A stretch of DNA of 50,046 nt from Kiritimatiellia bacterium (GCA_016284515.1 JAEEOY010000262.1:1-50046); one strand, 5' to 3'. Counted from the stretch's first letter, positions 39,628 to 49,837 are shown. Notes: a model not told the origin generated them from the letters alone. Made by a program: numbers and translations.

Positions 39628-42600
39628 CTACTCCGCGACGATGCGGTAGAAGCCGGACGGCGAGGTGCGGTCGTGCTCGAGCGGCAGGAGTCCGTCGGCG
39701 GTAGCTGGGCCGTCCAGCCAGATGATGGGCGCGGTCGCGAGGTCTTCCAGCCGCTCGGCGAACCTGTAGCCGTAGCGGATGCCCTTCTGCGCGTTGTCGA
39801 CGGACAGCACGACTTTCCCGCCTGCGGCGGAGATTCCGCTCAGGTTCGGCGTTTCGCGCAGGAGCGGAACAGCCCTCTCCGCCTCGATCTCCCAGAAGCA
39901 CGTGTAGCCGAGTTCCTGCTCTGGGAACGTGATTCTGAGTCCCGTCGCGCCAGCCGCGAGGACATCGCCCCAGACGGGCTCGAAGAACACGCAGCGCTTC
40001 TTCACGGACGCGTCCATGTAGGGCTCTATGTCGTTCTTCACCGTGGCGTTGACGTTCTTCCCCGAGCAGAACTCGGAGTTCGCAAGTGTCACCCACTCTC
40101 CGCCGACGCGCACCTGTATCGACTTCACCGCAATGTCGTTGCGGTTGCCGTCCGGCCACTGCGTCCATAGCCTGACGCTCGCGAGGTCCGTCTCGGGGAA
40201 CGTCCATTCAAGCACCGAGTTGTCAGGCACGAGATACCTCGCGCTGCTCAGCTCGTCATAGCCCCTACCGCCGTCGTACTCCTTCGGATGCTGCGGGATG
40301 AGTCCGTCCGTAAGGCAGCCCCAGTTGGATGTCTGCGTCTCCCAAAAGGCACCGCCGTTGCCCATTCCGGAGCGAATCGTGCCGGGCGTGAACGAAGGCA
40401 CGCGTCCGTAGATTGCGTTGCGCAGCGGATCGAGCAGCGCATCCGCAGAAGCGTCTGCCCCGAAATACGGCTTCGACGTCGACTGGTTGATCTCGTAACT
40501 AGCAGCCTCCGCCACGTTGACGACGTCCTGGAACGACATCTTCGAATACCTCACGATCACGATGCCGCTTCCTCCGCGTCCACCCGTGGCACCCTTGTTC
40601 TCGTCGAAATCGTAGCGCGTCGTGTAGCATCCAGCGCCGCCACCTCCTCCGCCGAGTCCGTCAGTTCCGTCGCCTCCAGGCACCGCTATGTTGTGCGATG
40701 TGTTGTTGAATCCGCCGGCGCCGCCGCCGCCAAGTCCGCCGGCCGCGTAGAGCGTGTGGTAGTTCGAGCTCGTTCCGCCGCCTCCACCGCCGCCGTAGCG
40801 CACGGCCTCGCCCGTGATGTCGCACAGAGCACCATCGCCGCCCTTTCCTCCTTCGATGAGTCCGAGCTCGTCATTCCAGAACGCCGCGCCACCCTGCGTC
40901 CACGCGCCGCCTCCTCCGCCGCCGGCTCCGAGTTCAGGCTTATTGTCGTGACCATGCTGCGAGATTGCAGCGCCGCCGTCGCGCCCCTGCCCGGAAGTGC
41001 CGCTCCCGGGAGTCGGCGTTCCGGCGCCGAGGTCGACGCGGTGTCCACCAGCTCCTCCGCCGCATCCACCGCCTCCGCCGGCGACGCTTCCGTCCCAGTA
41101 TCCGTTGTCGCCGAATCCAAAGCCTCCGCCGGCGCCTCCGCCGAGCGCGACGAGTCCGAACGCCGTCGTGTCGCCTCCGCGGCCCGACGCGCCGCCTTCG
41201 TAAGTGGCGCCCGCGCCGCCTGCTCCGACGCGGATGGCGTATTCGCCAGCGCGGACGAAGAGCCGCTGCTCGTAGACGACTCCGCCGCCGCCACCGCCGC
41301 CGCCGGCGAGCGTTCCGCCGCCGCCACCTCCGCCGACGAGAAGAACGTCGATGCGGCAGTCGGACGGAACGGTCACAGTGCCCTCTCCGGACCACTTGAG
41401 GACCGTCCATTCTCCAGACTGCGACACCTCCGCGCCTTCATAGCCGAGTTCGTCGACAAGCTGCCTGGTGCGCACGTAGTAGAGCGTGCGTCCGTCGGAC
41501 GAGACGCGCAGCTCGCCGCCGGCAACTGCGTCGCGCGGCGTATTTGCCGCGATGGCGGAGAGTGCGGACGCGTCGCCGTTCCTAATCTCGACAAGCGCAA
41601 CGGCGCCATCCTCGGGGAACGACGAGTCCCACTCCGCGGGAGCGGAGACTGCGACAGTGACGCCAGATCCCGGAAGCGCGTTGTCGCCTGTCAGCGTAAG
41701 GTACGCGCCCTGCGCGGTTCGCCCTGAGGAGGACGGCGCGAACACGAGCGCAACGGAAGCGTCGCCGTCGCGAGTGATGCGCGCGGCCGTGATGGACCCG
41801 GACGCTCCGGCGACGGAAATCTGCGCTGTGCCTGAACCCTGCGCGTAGACGTCGCCTGTGAATGCAACATTGCCGTTCGACGCCTCAAGCAGATCCCCAG
41901 ACGGGGCGTATAGAATCGCGCCAGATCCATTGATTGCGCCGCCGTCGCGCGCGCGGAAGACATTGCGGAATCCCTCGTCGTGATAGTTGTTGCGAACAGA
42001 GAAGCCCTCGATTCTTCCGCCGTAGATCGCCTCGATTGTGTTGCCGTCGTGCCAGAAGTAGAATCCAGAGCCGTTGAGGTCGAGGGTTCCGCCGCTGACG
42101 AAGATGTTGTTGCTGCCGTAGTCTGTGTCTATGGCGCTTCCGTTCCAGCGGTTGCGCGAGATGTCCGCCGCGCGAAGGACCGCCCCCTCGTTGAGCGCGA
42201 TGCGGAGCGTCGAGTTGTCCTTGAGCACGATGTTGAAGAACTCGCCGGAACCGAGGTCGATGCGCGCGTCCGCTCCGCTGAAGACGGCGATCACGTCCTT
42301 CGTTCCGTCAGGAGCGAAGGCGGATGCCGCGCCGTCGACCGACCCGACGCGCCACTTCGACGCCTCGCCCCAGTAGCCGGACTCGCAGCCGCGGTCCCAG
42401 TAGTAGTCGCCAGGCTGTATCGTCGGATCGGCATATCCCTCGACGGTGTACTGCGCGGGGACGGCGAGCTTGAACGCGCTGAGGCGCTGCGCGCCGCTTT
42501 CGTAGACGACGAGGTGCTCGCCTCGCATCGCGCAGCGCGTTGGCTGGACGAGTCCATCCACGCGCGCAAGCTCGTATCCGTCGGACAGCCTGAGGACCTT

Positions 42601-45600
42601 GAGCGTGCCCGCACCGGTGTCGGTGATCGCGATGCGTCCCGCGTCGATGGAAAGTCCGCCGACGGAGATGTTGCCGGGAACGGGCCATTCGTAGAAGTTG
42701 GACCATCCGGCGTCGACGATGGGAGTGCCGTCCTCCTTGAAGCGGAAGACGTATGCGCGGGCGTACGAGTCGAATCGGACGAGTTCGTACGTTCCGTCGT
42801 TGCGCGTACGGAAATAGGACCCTACCTCCTCCGCCTCCTCGGAGACGCCACTCATGTCGAACTTCTGGTCGAATGTCGACAAACCCTCCGAAAGAAAACC
42901 ATATCTCACCTCGCCGCTGCGCCCGATCGCCACGACCCTTCCGTTCGGCATCGTCGCCGCGCCGTACTCCGTGCGCGGACCCATCGCCTTGCGCGGCGCG
43001 GACTTGGCGCTGTCGCCGATCTTCCAGACGAGTCCGTCGACGTAGACGTATCCCGCGTCGTCGACGGAAAGGCTGCGTCCGTTGAGCACCACGCCCATTC
43101 TCCCGACCTCCTCGAGTGCGTCTTCCGTGGCGTTCCACTTCAGGAGATACGTCGTGCCGTTCCTGTGTCCGGAAACAGCATACAGATCCTTCGAAATCTC
43201 GGCGATGCCCGCCGGATTGAGTTCGCCGTTGTAGTCGACGGTTCCGATGAAGTATCCGGACGACCCGCCCTTCACTACGCCTGGCGCGGGCTTGAACGTG
43301 ACGTCGTCGAATCTCTTTATCGTGTCGCCGTCGAAGAACCACAGCGCATCGCCCGCGAACTGACTCTCGCCGCAGGCGATCTCCCAGTCGCCGAACATCA
43401 CGACGGGATCTCCGACGGTGGAGATCATGCCGTCGTTTCCGTATGCGAAGGTGTAGAGCCACCTGGCACCTTCGAAGAAGTGCAGGGCTCCCCTTCTGTC
43501 CCAGTCCATCATGCCGACGGAGTAGAATCCGTTCGGCATCATGAAGCTTCCGATCTGCCGCGGCTGCTGGTACGGCGCGTATTCATACACCTGTCCGCCG
43601 CGCCGGTGGAGGAGTATCTTGCCGTTGCGGGCGCGCGACGAGATGCCGTTCACGGGAACGCCCGGATGCAGCTCCTCGGCGTTCGATCCGTCCGGCGCGT
43701 CGGCGGCGATCCTGTAAAGCTTGCCGCTTCTGTCGTCCCCGAGATTTGCGGAGATGGATCCGCCGGCAATCAGCACGATCGATCCGTCGTCCATAAGCGC
43801 CATCTTGTCGAGGCGAGAGAAAGGCGCGGCGCCGGGGAGCGTGTACATGGCGAGAAGCGTGCCGTCGGGACGGAACTTCGCGATGCGCGCCGTGCCCGCT
43901 CCGGACCATATCACGCCGCGCGACGCGTCGTACGCCGGGCCTATGCCGAACTTCTGGTTGTAGAACAGCGGGTCGTTCTGCGTCTCGACCGCGCGGAAGT
44001 TCCCGGGGTTGCCGAGGTAGCCGGCGAAGACCGCGTCGCGCGGCGAATTTGCCGCGGTGGTGCCGGAGCCTCCGTCGCCCGCCGGGCCGAACACGACGCT
44101 TCCCCACTTCGCGGGCTTCGGCACAATCTCCTCGGGGACGTCGTTGACGATCACCGTCGACTTGTTGCTCCAGTATGCGCGTGAAAGGTCGATCTCGCCC
44201 TTCTCGTCGCCGAAGATCACGCCGAAGTCGGCGGGGAGCGAAGTGCCCGCGAGCGAATTTCCGTCGAGTCCGGTGACGGAATGCGGGACAACGAGGTTCA
44301 CCGTGTAGCGTCCGCCTTCGACGGAAACCGACACGCCTACGTCGCTGCGCAGCGACACGTCGTCCACGCGGAATTGGCGCGTTGGACTGTTGTAGTCGCG
44401 CGGCGACGCGCCAGGGTCGTCCGTCTGGAACCTGTATCGCACGACGCTCTGTCCGTTCCCTCCGCCCGCCTCGCGCGAGACCTGGATGCGCATGAGGCCG
44501 GGAACGCCGAGCTGCATGTCGACGCAGTCGCCCGTCTTGAACATCATGTACGGGTCGAACCCGTTGTTCACCCACGGCGTGGACTCCTCTACGGTGTAGC
44601 GGAGCTTCATCGCCTGCTCGTTCCAGGAGCCGTCGAGCTTGACGCGGTTAGAGCCCGACACCCACTCGGCGACGCGAAGCATCCCCTGGGACGAACCTTC
44701 GGCGCGGTAAGGGAGGACGAGAGACGGGGCGGTCCACGCGGCCTCGTCGGGCGATGGATTGAGCCTCACCGCGGCGGCGATCTGCTCGTCCGTAACGCTG
44801 ATGCGTCCGCGCGGCTGCTCGCGCAGTGAGTCGAGTCCGCGGATCGCGTAGACGCGGCATCCACCGCCGCCAGCCTGCAGCGTCGGCGTTCCGTCCGCCG
44901 CAAGCGAGAACGATCCGCCGAACGGCTCGCCGCCGATGAACGACTCGTCGCTAAGTCCGGCGACGCGGCAGTCGGAGAAGAGCTGGTCGACGAAGATTCC
45001 GTCGGACGTGATGAAGTAGATCACGCCGTGGTTGTTCTGCCACGCGACGACTGTGCGTCCGCCGACGTTGACGGAACCAAGCGAAAAGAGAAGCGACTGC
45101 ACCTCGCCGTAGACGGGAAGCGGTGCGTCGTGCGAACCGTGCACGCTCGGGAAGATCGAGTCCATGTACCACGCGAGGCGTCCGTCGGCACGGTAGCCAA
45201 GCATGTACGGGGATGCCGTAGGGATGATCGCGTATTCGGAATCGGAGTAGCACTCGTGGTGGAACGGAAGCGTCCCGCCGTCGGGAATCGCGTCCGGACA
45301 TCTTTTGCGCGAGTTCCATGCATTCGCGATCGACCAGTCAGGGAGCGAGTCGCCTTCCATCGACCCGGCGTTGAAGGTGAGCATGGACATCCCATCGCCT
45401 TCCTTGACCGCCATGACGAAATCGAGCGAGACGATGACGTCGCCCCAGTATCCGAACTGCGCGGTCGTGTCGTTCTCGCCGTACTCTATCTCGTCAGCGT
45501 CGAGGAGTCCGTTGCGGTTGTAGTCCTTCCAAAGCATCGGCGTGTACTCGTCGTACAGGAAATCGTTTTTGTTCTTCCACCAGAACTTCTGCTTGTACGC

Positions 45601-47589
45601 CTGCCAGGCGGCCTCGCACGGATGCTCCCTGCCGAGGAATCCTGAGTAGATTCCTGGAGTTGAGACGAACGCGAGCGGAACTAGCCTGTGGTCCTTCAGC
45701 TCGTAGAGCGTCGTCGACTCGTTGTTCGCGAGGACGAACGTGCGGCCGGCGCGACGGACCCATTTGTACATGCGGTTCATGTTCTGCGGGACATTCCACG
45801 CGCCGTTGTTCGAGCGGGACTCAGGGAGGAGCTTGCCGACGACGCGCTCCTCGCCTGTCTGCAGGTTGACGCGCCACTCGGCGTTCTCGGCAATCCAGTG
45901 TCCGGGATCTTCGTCGTCCATTCCCGCACCGGGCGAGCCGTACTGTTCGCCGCCGACCTTCTCGTACTCGCACGTTCCGCTCGACGTGTTCCAGCGCGAC
46001 AGACGCTTCGGGCTCATGCGGTTTTCGGTAATCCAGAGCTTGCCGTTCGAGTCGCAGCAGAGCGCCGTCGGGTTTACCAGCCTGTTGCTGTCCCAGGCAC
46101 CGGTGTAGTCCCCGTCGTCGCTCGACCCTATCGTCTTGACGAAGGCTCCGTCGGAAACGCGGTAGACGTAGACGAGATGGTGTCCCTCGTGGAGGCAGTA
46201 GAGGTTCGTGCCGTCGCTTGTCATCGCGGAAGGCTTCGCGCCGGTCGCGAGCGTGAAGAGATACTGGCTGTAGCCGTCGGCGCGCACGAGGTATATCTTC
46301 CCTCCCGACGCGACGTACACCTCGCCGTTGACGAGCGTGACCGCGCCCGCGTCCTCCATGGGAATAGACTGGTTGAAGCTCCTAACCCTAAGCGAGCCCG
46401 CGCCGTCCTCCGTGCAGTAGTAGACGTGCACGCGCGAGTCGCGCCTGTCGGAGACGAAGAGATAGTCGCCTACCTTCGCCGCGCCCATCAGCGCGGGACG
46501 CCCGTCCCAGGCCGGGGAGCCGACCCTGATTGCGTGGTCCTGCCCGGGGATCACGGAAGCGTCGGCAAGATCCACGCGCACATCAGGGCGCCATGTCGCA
46601 TCCCAGCGGTACGCGTACATCTGGAACACGCTCTTCTTCTCGCCGTTGTGGTCGACGTATCCTTCGCGTACGGAGTAGAACGCCTGGTCCTTCCCGCACA
46701 CATGGTAGAGCGCCTCGTTCCCGTAGTTCCAGCTCTCGCCCCATCCGTGGCGCTTCGCGCCGGTCGCGGCGTCCATGACCACGGTGGAGTCTCCGCCCTC
46801 GGTGAAAAGCGACGACGCGCTGATCTTCCCGTCTGGGCCGAGCACAAGCGAGGTGAATGCGCAGTGGTTCGGCCCGTAAGGCTTCCACAGCTTCTCGCCG
46901 CCGTTCGCGAACGAGCCGGTGTAGTCGTAGGAAAGGCCGGTGCTGGCGACGACGCGGACGGAGTATTCGCCGGCGGCGGCGACGGTCCCGTCTTCGCGGC
47001 GTCCGTCCCATTCGACGGAATTAGCGCCGGCGGAGAAGCGGCGTCCGTTGACGAGGTTGCGCACGCGCCGCCCCTCACCGTCGTCAAGCGCCACGGTGGC
47101 GCGTCCGTCGAACGGCATGTCGAACGGAATGACGATGCGCGACGCCTCGGCCTCGCACTGCGCGACAAATGCATCGAGGTCGAAAGTCGTCATGCCCTCG
47201 GGGCGCGTCGGCTCCCTGTCGCCAAGCGAGGGCGAGAAGTATGTCTCCGCACGCCGCACCGCGCCGTCCTTCTCCCAGGTGACGCGAAGGTAGAGTCTCA
47301 GGTCTCCGTCTCCTAGCGAGAGCGTCGAGACGTCGGTCGAGTCGGGAAACGAGGAGATGTTCTTCGCGCGGATGCGCGAGCGCGCCGCGACGAGCCGCGC
47401 CCTGGGCGTCGCGCCGTCAAGGGGCTCGGCCCTCAGCGAGATGCGCGTTCCGTCGGAAGCCATGTACACGGGCGGCTGAGAACCGTCTGCGACGGACTTC
47501 CAGACGTCGCCTGCGGCGGCGCTGGAAATGAACGAAAGCGCAACGGCTGCGAAGGCGCCGACAACGCGCGACATTGGCATTTTTGCCAT
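39628..47589 (-). CDS. 2653-residue secreted propeller/glycine-rich surface protein
   Basis: A signal peptide (VVGAFAAVALSFISSAAAG, cleavage near 27) begins the protein. A FlgD-like Ig module (DGRATVALDDGEGRRVRNLV, then EWDGRREDGTVAAAGEYSVRV) lies at about 152-217. Two long regions, roughly 230-960 and 1240-1820, have repeated strand motifs of NHL/beta-propeller type (DSNGKLWITEN, LDKMALMDDGSIVLIAGG, DDAGYVYVDGLVW). Then come parallel-beta-like repeats (FVSGGTLDLNGSGFYF, NVAFTGDVYAQGSG), a glycine-rich domain at about 2075-2345, and a carbohydrate-binding-like sandwich (VLEWTFPETDLASVRLWTQWPDG). The C-terminus is TSPSGFYRIVAE. GGGAG lies 7 nt before the ATG. It is probably displayed or secreted; no catalytic motif was found. 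Function is unknown. Confidence 0.85.
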   Translation of the reverse strand: MAKMPMSRVVGAFAAVALSFISSAAAGDVWKSVADGSQPPVYMASDGTRISLRAEPLDGATPRARLVAARSRIRAKNISSFPDSTDVSTLSLGDGDLRLYLRVTWEKDGAVRRAETYFSPSLGDREPTRPEGMTTFDLDAFVAQCEAEASRIVIPFDMPFDGRATVALDDGEGRRVRNLVNGRRFSAGANSVEWDGRREDGTVAAAGEYSVRVVASTGLSYDYTGSFANGGEKLWKPYGPNHCAFTSLVLGPDGKISASSLFTEGGDSTVVMDAATGAKRHGWGESWNYGNEALYHVCGKDQAFYSVREGYVDHNGEKKSVFQMYAYRWDATWRPDVRVDLADASVIPGQDHAIRVGSPAWDGRPALMGAAKVGDYLFVSDRRDSRVHVYYCTEDGAGSLRVRSFNQSIPMEDAGAVTLVNGEVYVASGGKIYLVRADGYSQYLFTLATGAKPSAMTSDGTNLYCLHEGHHLVYVYRVSDGAFVKTIGSSDDGDYTGAWDSNRLVNPTALCCDSNGKLWITENRMSPKRLSRWNTSSGTCEYEKVGGEQYGSPGAGMDDEDPGHWIAENAEWRVNLQTGEERVVGKLLPESRSNNGAWNVPQNMNRMYKWVRRAGRTFVLANNESTTLYELKDHRLVPLAFVSTPGIYSGFLGREHPCEAAWQAYKQKFWWKNKNDFLYDEYTPMLWKDYNRNGLLDADEIEYGENDTTAQFGYWGDVIVSLDFVMAVKEGDGMSMLTFNAGSMEGDSLPDWSIANAWNSRKRCPDAIPDGGTLPFHHECYSDSEYAIIPTASPYMLGYRADGRLAWYMDSIFPSVHGSHDAPLPVYGEVQSLLFSLGSVNVGGRTVVAWQNNHGVIYFITSDGIFVDQLFSDCRVAGLSDESFIGGEPFGGSFSLAADGTPTLQAGGGGCRVYAIRGLDSLREQPRGRISVTDEQIAAAVRLNPSPDEAAWTAPSLVLPYRAEGSSQGMLRVAEWVSGSNRVKLDGSWNEQAMKLRYTVEESTPWVNNGFDPYMMFKTGDCVDMQLGVPGLMRIQVSREAGGGNGQSVVRYRFQTDDPGASPRDYNSPTRQFRVDDVSLRSDVGVSVSVEGGRYTVNLVVPHSVTGLDGNSLAGTSLPADFGVIFGDEKGEIDLSRAYWSNKSTVIVNDVPEEIVPKPAKWGSVVFGPAGDGGSGTTAANSPRDAVFAGYLGNPGNFRAVETQNDPLFYNQKFGIGPAYDASRGVIWSGAGTARIAKFRPDGTLLAMYTLPGAAPFSRLDKMALMDDGSIVLIAGGSISANLGDDRSGKLYRIAADAPDGSNAEELHPGVPVNGISSRARNGKILLHRRGGQVYEYAPYQQPRQIGSFMMPNGFYSVGMMDWDRRGALHFFEGARWLYTFAYGNDGMISTVGDPVVMFGDWEIACGESQFAGDALWFFDGDTIKRFDDVTFKPAPGVVKGGSSGYFIGTVDYNGELNPAGIAEISKDLYAVSGHRNGTTYLLKWNATEDALEEVGRMGVVLNGRSLSVDDAGYVYVDGLVWKIGDSAKSAPRKAMGPRTEYGAATMPNGRVVAIGRSGEVRYGFLSEGLSTFDQKFDMSGVSEEAEEVGSYFRTRNDGTYELVRFDSYARAYVFRFKEDGTPIVDAGWSNFYEWPVPGNISVGGLSIDAGRIAITDTGAGTLKVLRLSDGYELARVDGLVQPTRCAMRGEHLVVYESGAQRLSAFKLAVPAQYTVEGYADPTIQPGDYYWDRGCESGYWGEASKWRVGSVDGAASAFAPDGTKDVIAVFSGADARIDLGSGEFFNIVLKDNSTLRIALNEGAVLRAADISRNRWNGSAIDTDYGSNNIFVSGGTLDLNGSGFYFWHDGNTIEAIYGGRIEGFSVRNNYHDEGFRNVFRARDGGAINGSGAILYAPSGDLLEASNGNVAFTGDVYAQGSGTAQISVAGASGSITAARITRDGDASVALVFAPSSSGRTAQGAYLTLTGDNALPGSGVTVAVSAPAEWDSSFPEDGAVALVEIRNGDASALSAIAANTPRDAVAGGELRVSSDGRTLYYVRTRQLVDELGYEGAEVSQSGEWTVLKWSGEGTVTVPSDCRIDVLLVGGGGGGGTLAGGGGGGGGVVYEQRLFVRAGEYAIRVGAGGAGATYEGGASGRGGDTTAFGLVALGGGAGGGFGFGDNGYWDGSVAGGGGGCGGGAGGHRVDLGAGTPTPGSGTSGQGRDGGAAISQHGHDNKPELGAGGGGGGAWTQGGAAFWNDELGLIEGGKGGDGALCDITGEAVRYGGGGGGGTSSNYHTLYAAGGLGGGGAGGFNNTSHNIAVPGGDGTDGLGGGGGGAGCYTTRYDFDENKGATGGRGGSGIVIVRYSKMSFQDVVNVAEAASYEINQSTSKPYFGADASADALLDPLRNAIYGRVPSFTPGTIRSGMGNGGAFWETQTSNWGCLTDGLIPQHPKEYDGGRGYDELSSARYLVPDNSVLEWTFPETDLASVRLWTQWPDGNRNDIAVKSIQVRVGGEWVTLANSEFCSGKNVNATVKNDIEPYMDASVKKRCVFFEPVWGDVLAAGATGLRITFPEQELGYTCFWEIEAERAVPLLRETPNLSGISAAGGKVVLSVDNAQKGIRYGYRFAERLEDLATAPIIWLDGPATADGLLPLEHDRTSPSGFYRIVAE

Positions 47590-47657
47590 ATTATTGTCTC
47601 CCGATTCGTTCCCCTAGCTAGCGGAGGATATCCCCTTGCTCCCCCGCTTCTGAGACA

Positions 47658-47686
47658 ATCATAGCAAAAACAAACCAGTAGTGCAA
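47658..47686 (-). promoter_or_regulatory. Sigma-70 promoter of the 2653-residue protein gene
   Basis: On the minus strand TTGCAC (47686-47681), a 17-nt spacer and TATGAT (47663-47658). It gives a leader of about 60 nt to the ATG at 47589. It differs from most promoters here in having a -35 and no TGG. Upstream, GCGTCTGTTT occurs at 47694-47703 and 47717-47726, with TCGTCTATTT at 47731-47740 (plus-strand reading): possible regulator sites. Confidence 0.65.
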
Positions 47687-47773
47687 GAAATTGGCGTCTG
47701 TTTCGCAGATTTTTTTGCGTCTGTTTTAATTCGTCTATTTTACGCAGCTAATTTTTACGCGGCGATTCAAAGC

Positions 47774-49837
47774 TCAGTGCGGACGCGCGACGACGCGGAA
47801 CAGCCCTGACGGCGACTCGGCATGCGGCGCGGCAAGCCGCCACCATCCGTCGCCCTGCGTCCAGTTCACCTCGACGTCGCGCCACTCTCCGCTCGGGGCG
47901 TCCGCTCGCTGCACGACGAATGCCGCGCGAGTAGCGCGCGCCGCGCTGGATGCGGATGCGTCCTCGGGCAGGACATCTGCCGAACCCGTCCGCACGCGAA
48001 GCGCTACGCCGTCCGTGAGGTCGATCGCGGAAACAGCGAAGGACGACTCCGCGTCGCGCGGATCGAGTCCGAGCCACCACGACTCCGCAGCCGTGAAGCC
48101 GTTTGCGCACTTGTTCGTCCCGGCCGCGACGCACCCTTCCAGGTCTTCGGCGCCGTGCGAGAGCGCATTTGCCGCGAACCACGAGTTGGAGACCGTCACT
48201 GTAAACGGCGTGCTGGTATCGTCGACGAGATCGAAAGACGAAACAGGCGCGGCATTCGAGCCCGCGCGGAAACGCATCACGGAGACGCCCCCGCCATAAA
48301 TCGTTGTCCGAACATATTTGTCTTGATAGGACGGCGCCTTAAGCTGGACAACGTAGTCCGTGGCTGGGAGCTTCCCGAACACCATGACAAGTCCGTTCGT
48401 AAGCCCCTCTCCGTCCGCGCCGTGTTCCCAGCTTACACCGCTCTTCCCCGGAGTGTACGAGGTACTCCCGTCGTTGAGAAGTCCGACTACGGTCGCGCTG
48501 GACGAATACCTCACGGGCGGCTGCACGGACTCGACGGTGTTAGCAATCGGATGCCTCACCTGCGCGAACATGCCGCCGTAGTTTCCGACGGAGACACTGA
48601 CCGCGCCGGCGCTGTTTGTGCTCGCCCCGTCATCCAGGAGAGTCTGCATATTCTTTAGTGGCTCGCCATCCTTGAAATAGAACGCGTCGTTGAGATATCC
48701 GTACGCGATCTTCAGCACGACATCCTGCGAGCCGCTTATTTCCGTAAGGGCCTTCTTACCGGAGTGCAGCACAGACAGCACGGTGGAGTGTATGCGGTTG
48801 ACGTAGAAAACGCGGTTCCAGAAATCGGAGTCGGAGAGGTTCAGCGGGGAAGCGGAACACGCGTAGACGAGTCCGTCCCAGTAGCCGTAGTCTTTGTTCT
48901 CGACCGTCCCGGCGACAAATATCATGTCGGGGCAGCCCTTCCCGCGCCAGCGCCAGTCCTCGGCAAGTTTCCAGAGAAACGACGAGCCGAATTTCATCTG
49001 TTTCGTCTGGTATCCCGCCGCCGAGAGCGAAATGCCCTGTCCGAAATGCGGCGTCCCGAGGGTGACACAGCGATGCGCTAGCTCCGGAGTCTCCGCATAG
49101 AGAACGCGAAACACGAGTCCGCCCATGGAATGGCAGATGTAGTCAGGCGCAGGCAGCTCGCTGTCGCGTGAGGAGTCCGTGTCGGGAATCCCCGCCCTCC
49201 TGCGGAGCCATATCCTTACGTTCGCCGCAACATGCGCAGCAACAGTCTCTATCGGCGTGTCCGTATCGCAGCCAAGCGCCGTGAGGCCCGCGTCCGCGCC
49301 AGACGGACTGTCGCTGTCTTCGTAGTACTGGAAGACGAGTAGATCGTCCGAACCGTATCCTGAAGCCTTGAAGCTGGTCCTGAAATCGGACCATGTATCC
49401 GCGTCGCCCATGTATCCGTGTAGGAACACGACAGGACGCTTTCCCGACATGTCGAGCGATCTTGCGGACGCGCCGAGGAGAAACTGCTTCGGACTGTGCG
49501 CGGCGATTTCGCCGCGGACGGATTCCGCGGCCGCGAGCTCGCCTCTGCGTGCGAGGCTAGACGCGAGAAGGAGCGCGAGATTCGAATCCCACTCTTCGGA
49601 AAGCGCCTCCCTCGCCGCGTGTTCGAAGAGCTCCGCGTCTCCGCTCCATGCGGCGACGAGCACGGACGCCTCGCGGGCCCTTCCTTCGCGTTGCAGCGAC
49701 TGAACCACCGCGTCACGCGACTCCTCCGGAACGAGAAGAAGTTCCGCTCGGAAAGACGCAACGGCGAAGCGCGGCGCAAACGCCGCGAAAAAGAGGGCGC
49801 CGCAGGCAAGTGCGGCGCCTAATCTTTCCTTCTGCAT
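47774..49837 (-). CDS. Secreted PGAP1/lipase-like alpha/beta hydrolase
   Basis: The 687-residue protein has a signal peptide (AALACGALFFAAFAPRFAVA, cleavage near 28), a helical repeat region (about 30-125), and an alpha/beta-hydrolase domain. It shows the oxyanion loop VVFLHGYMGDADTW near 136-149, the nucleophile elbow YICHSMGGLVFRVLY (Ser237, with Cys where many have Gly), and CVTLGTPHFGQG, all as in PGAP1-like esterases and LCAT-type lipases. A beta-rich C-terminal half follows, ending SPSGLFRVVARPH. ATG at 49837 follows AAAGGA by 7 nt; an upstream ATG at 49864 overlaps the purL stop but lacks such a site. Likely substrate: an ester lipid; unproven. It follows purL by 26 nt. Confidence 0.82.
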   Translation of the reverse strand: MQKERLGAALACGALFFAAFAPRFAVASFRAELLLVPEESRDAVVQSLQREGRAREASVLVAAWSGDAELFEHAAREALSEEWDSNLALLLASSLARRGELAAAESVRGEIAAHSPKQFLLGASARSLDMSGKRPVVFLHGYMGDADTWSDFRTSFKASGYGSDDLLVFQYYEDSDSPSGADAGLTALGCDTDTPIETVAAHVAANVRIWLRRRAGIPDTDSSRDSELPAPDYICHSMGGLVFRVLYAETPELAHRCVTLGTPHFGQGISLSAAGYQTKQMKFGSSFLWKLAEDWRWRGKGCPDMIFVAGTVENKDYGYWDGLVYACSASPLNLSDSDFWNRVFYVNRIHSTVLSVLHSGKKALTEISGSQDVVLKIAYGYLNDAFYFKDGEPLKNMQTLLDDGASTNSAGAVSVSVGNYGGMFAQVRHPIANTVESVQPPVRYSSSATVVGLLNDGSTSYTPGKSGVSWEHGADGEGLTNGLVMVFGKLPATDYVVQLKAPSYQDKYVRTTIYGGGVSVMRFRAGSNAAPVSSFDLVDDTSTPFTVTVSNSWFAANALSHGAEDLEGCVAAGTNKCANGFTAAESWWLGLDPRDAESSFAVSAIDLTDGVALRVRTGSADVLPEDASASSAARATRAAFVVQRADAPSGEWRDVEVNWTQGDGWWRLAAPHAESPSGLFRVVARPH

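Noticed and set aside
41260-41345. Dense CCG/GCC microsatellite
   Set aside because: It is coding sequence for the polyglycine runs of the surface protein, not an independent repeat locus.
40686-41727. Long open frames opposite the glycine-rich domain of the giant protein
   Set aside because: GGN/GCN-rich codons on one strand leave long open frames on the other. The products are Ala/Ser/Arg low-complexity shadows.
41980-44184. 734-codon plus-strand frame opposite the giant protein
   Set aside because: An antisense shadow, with no signal or domain, while the minus strand has coherent propeller repeats throughout.
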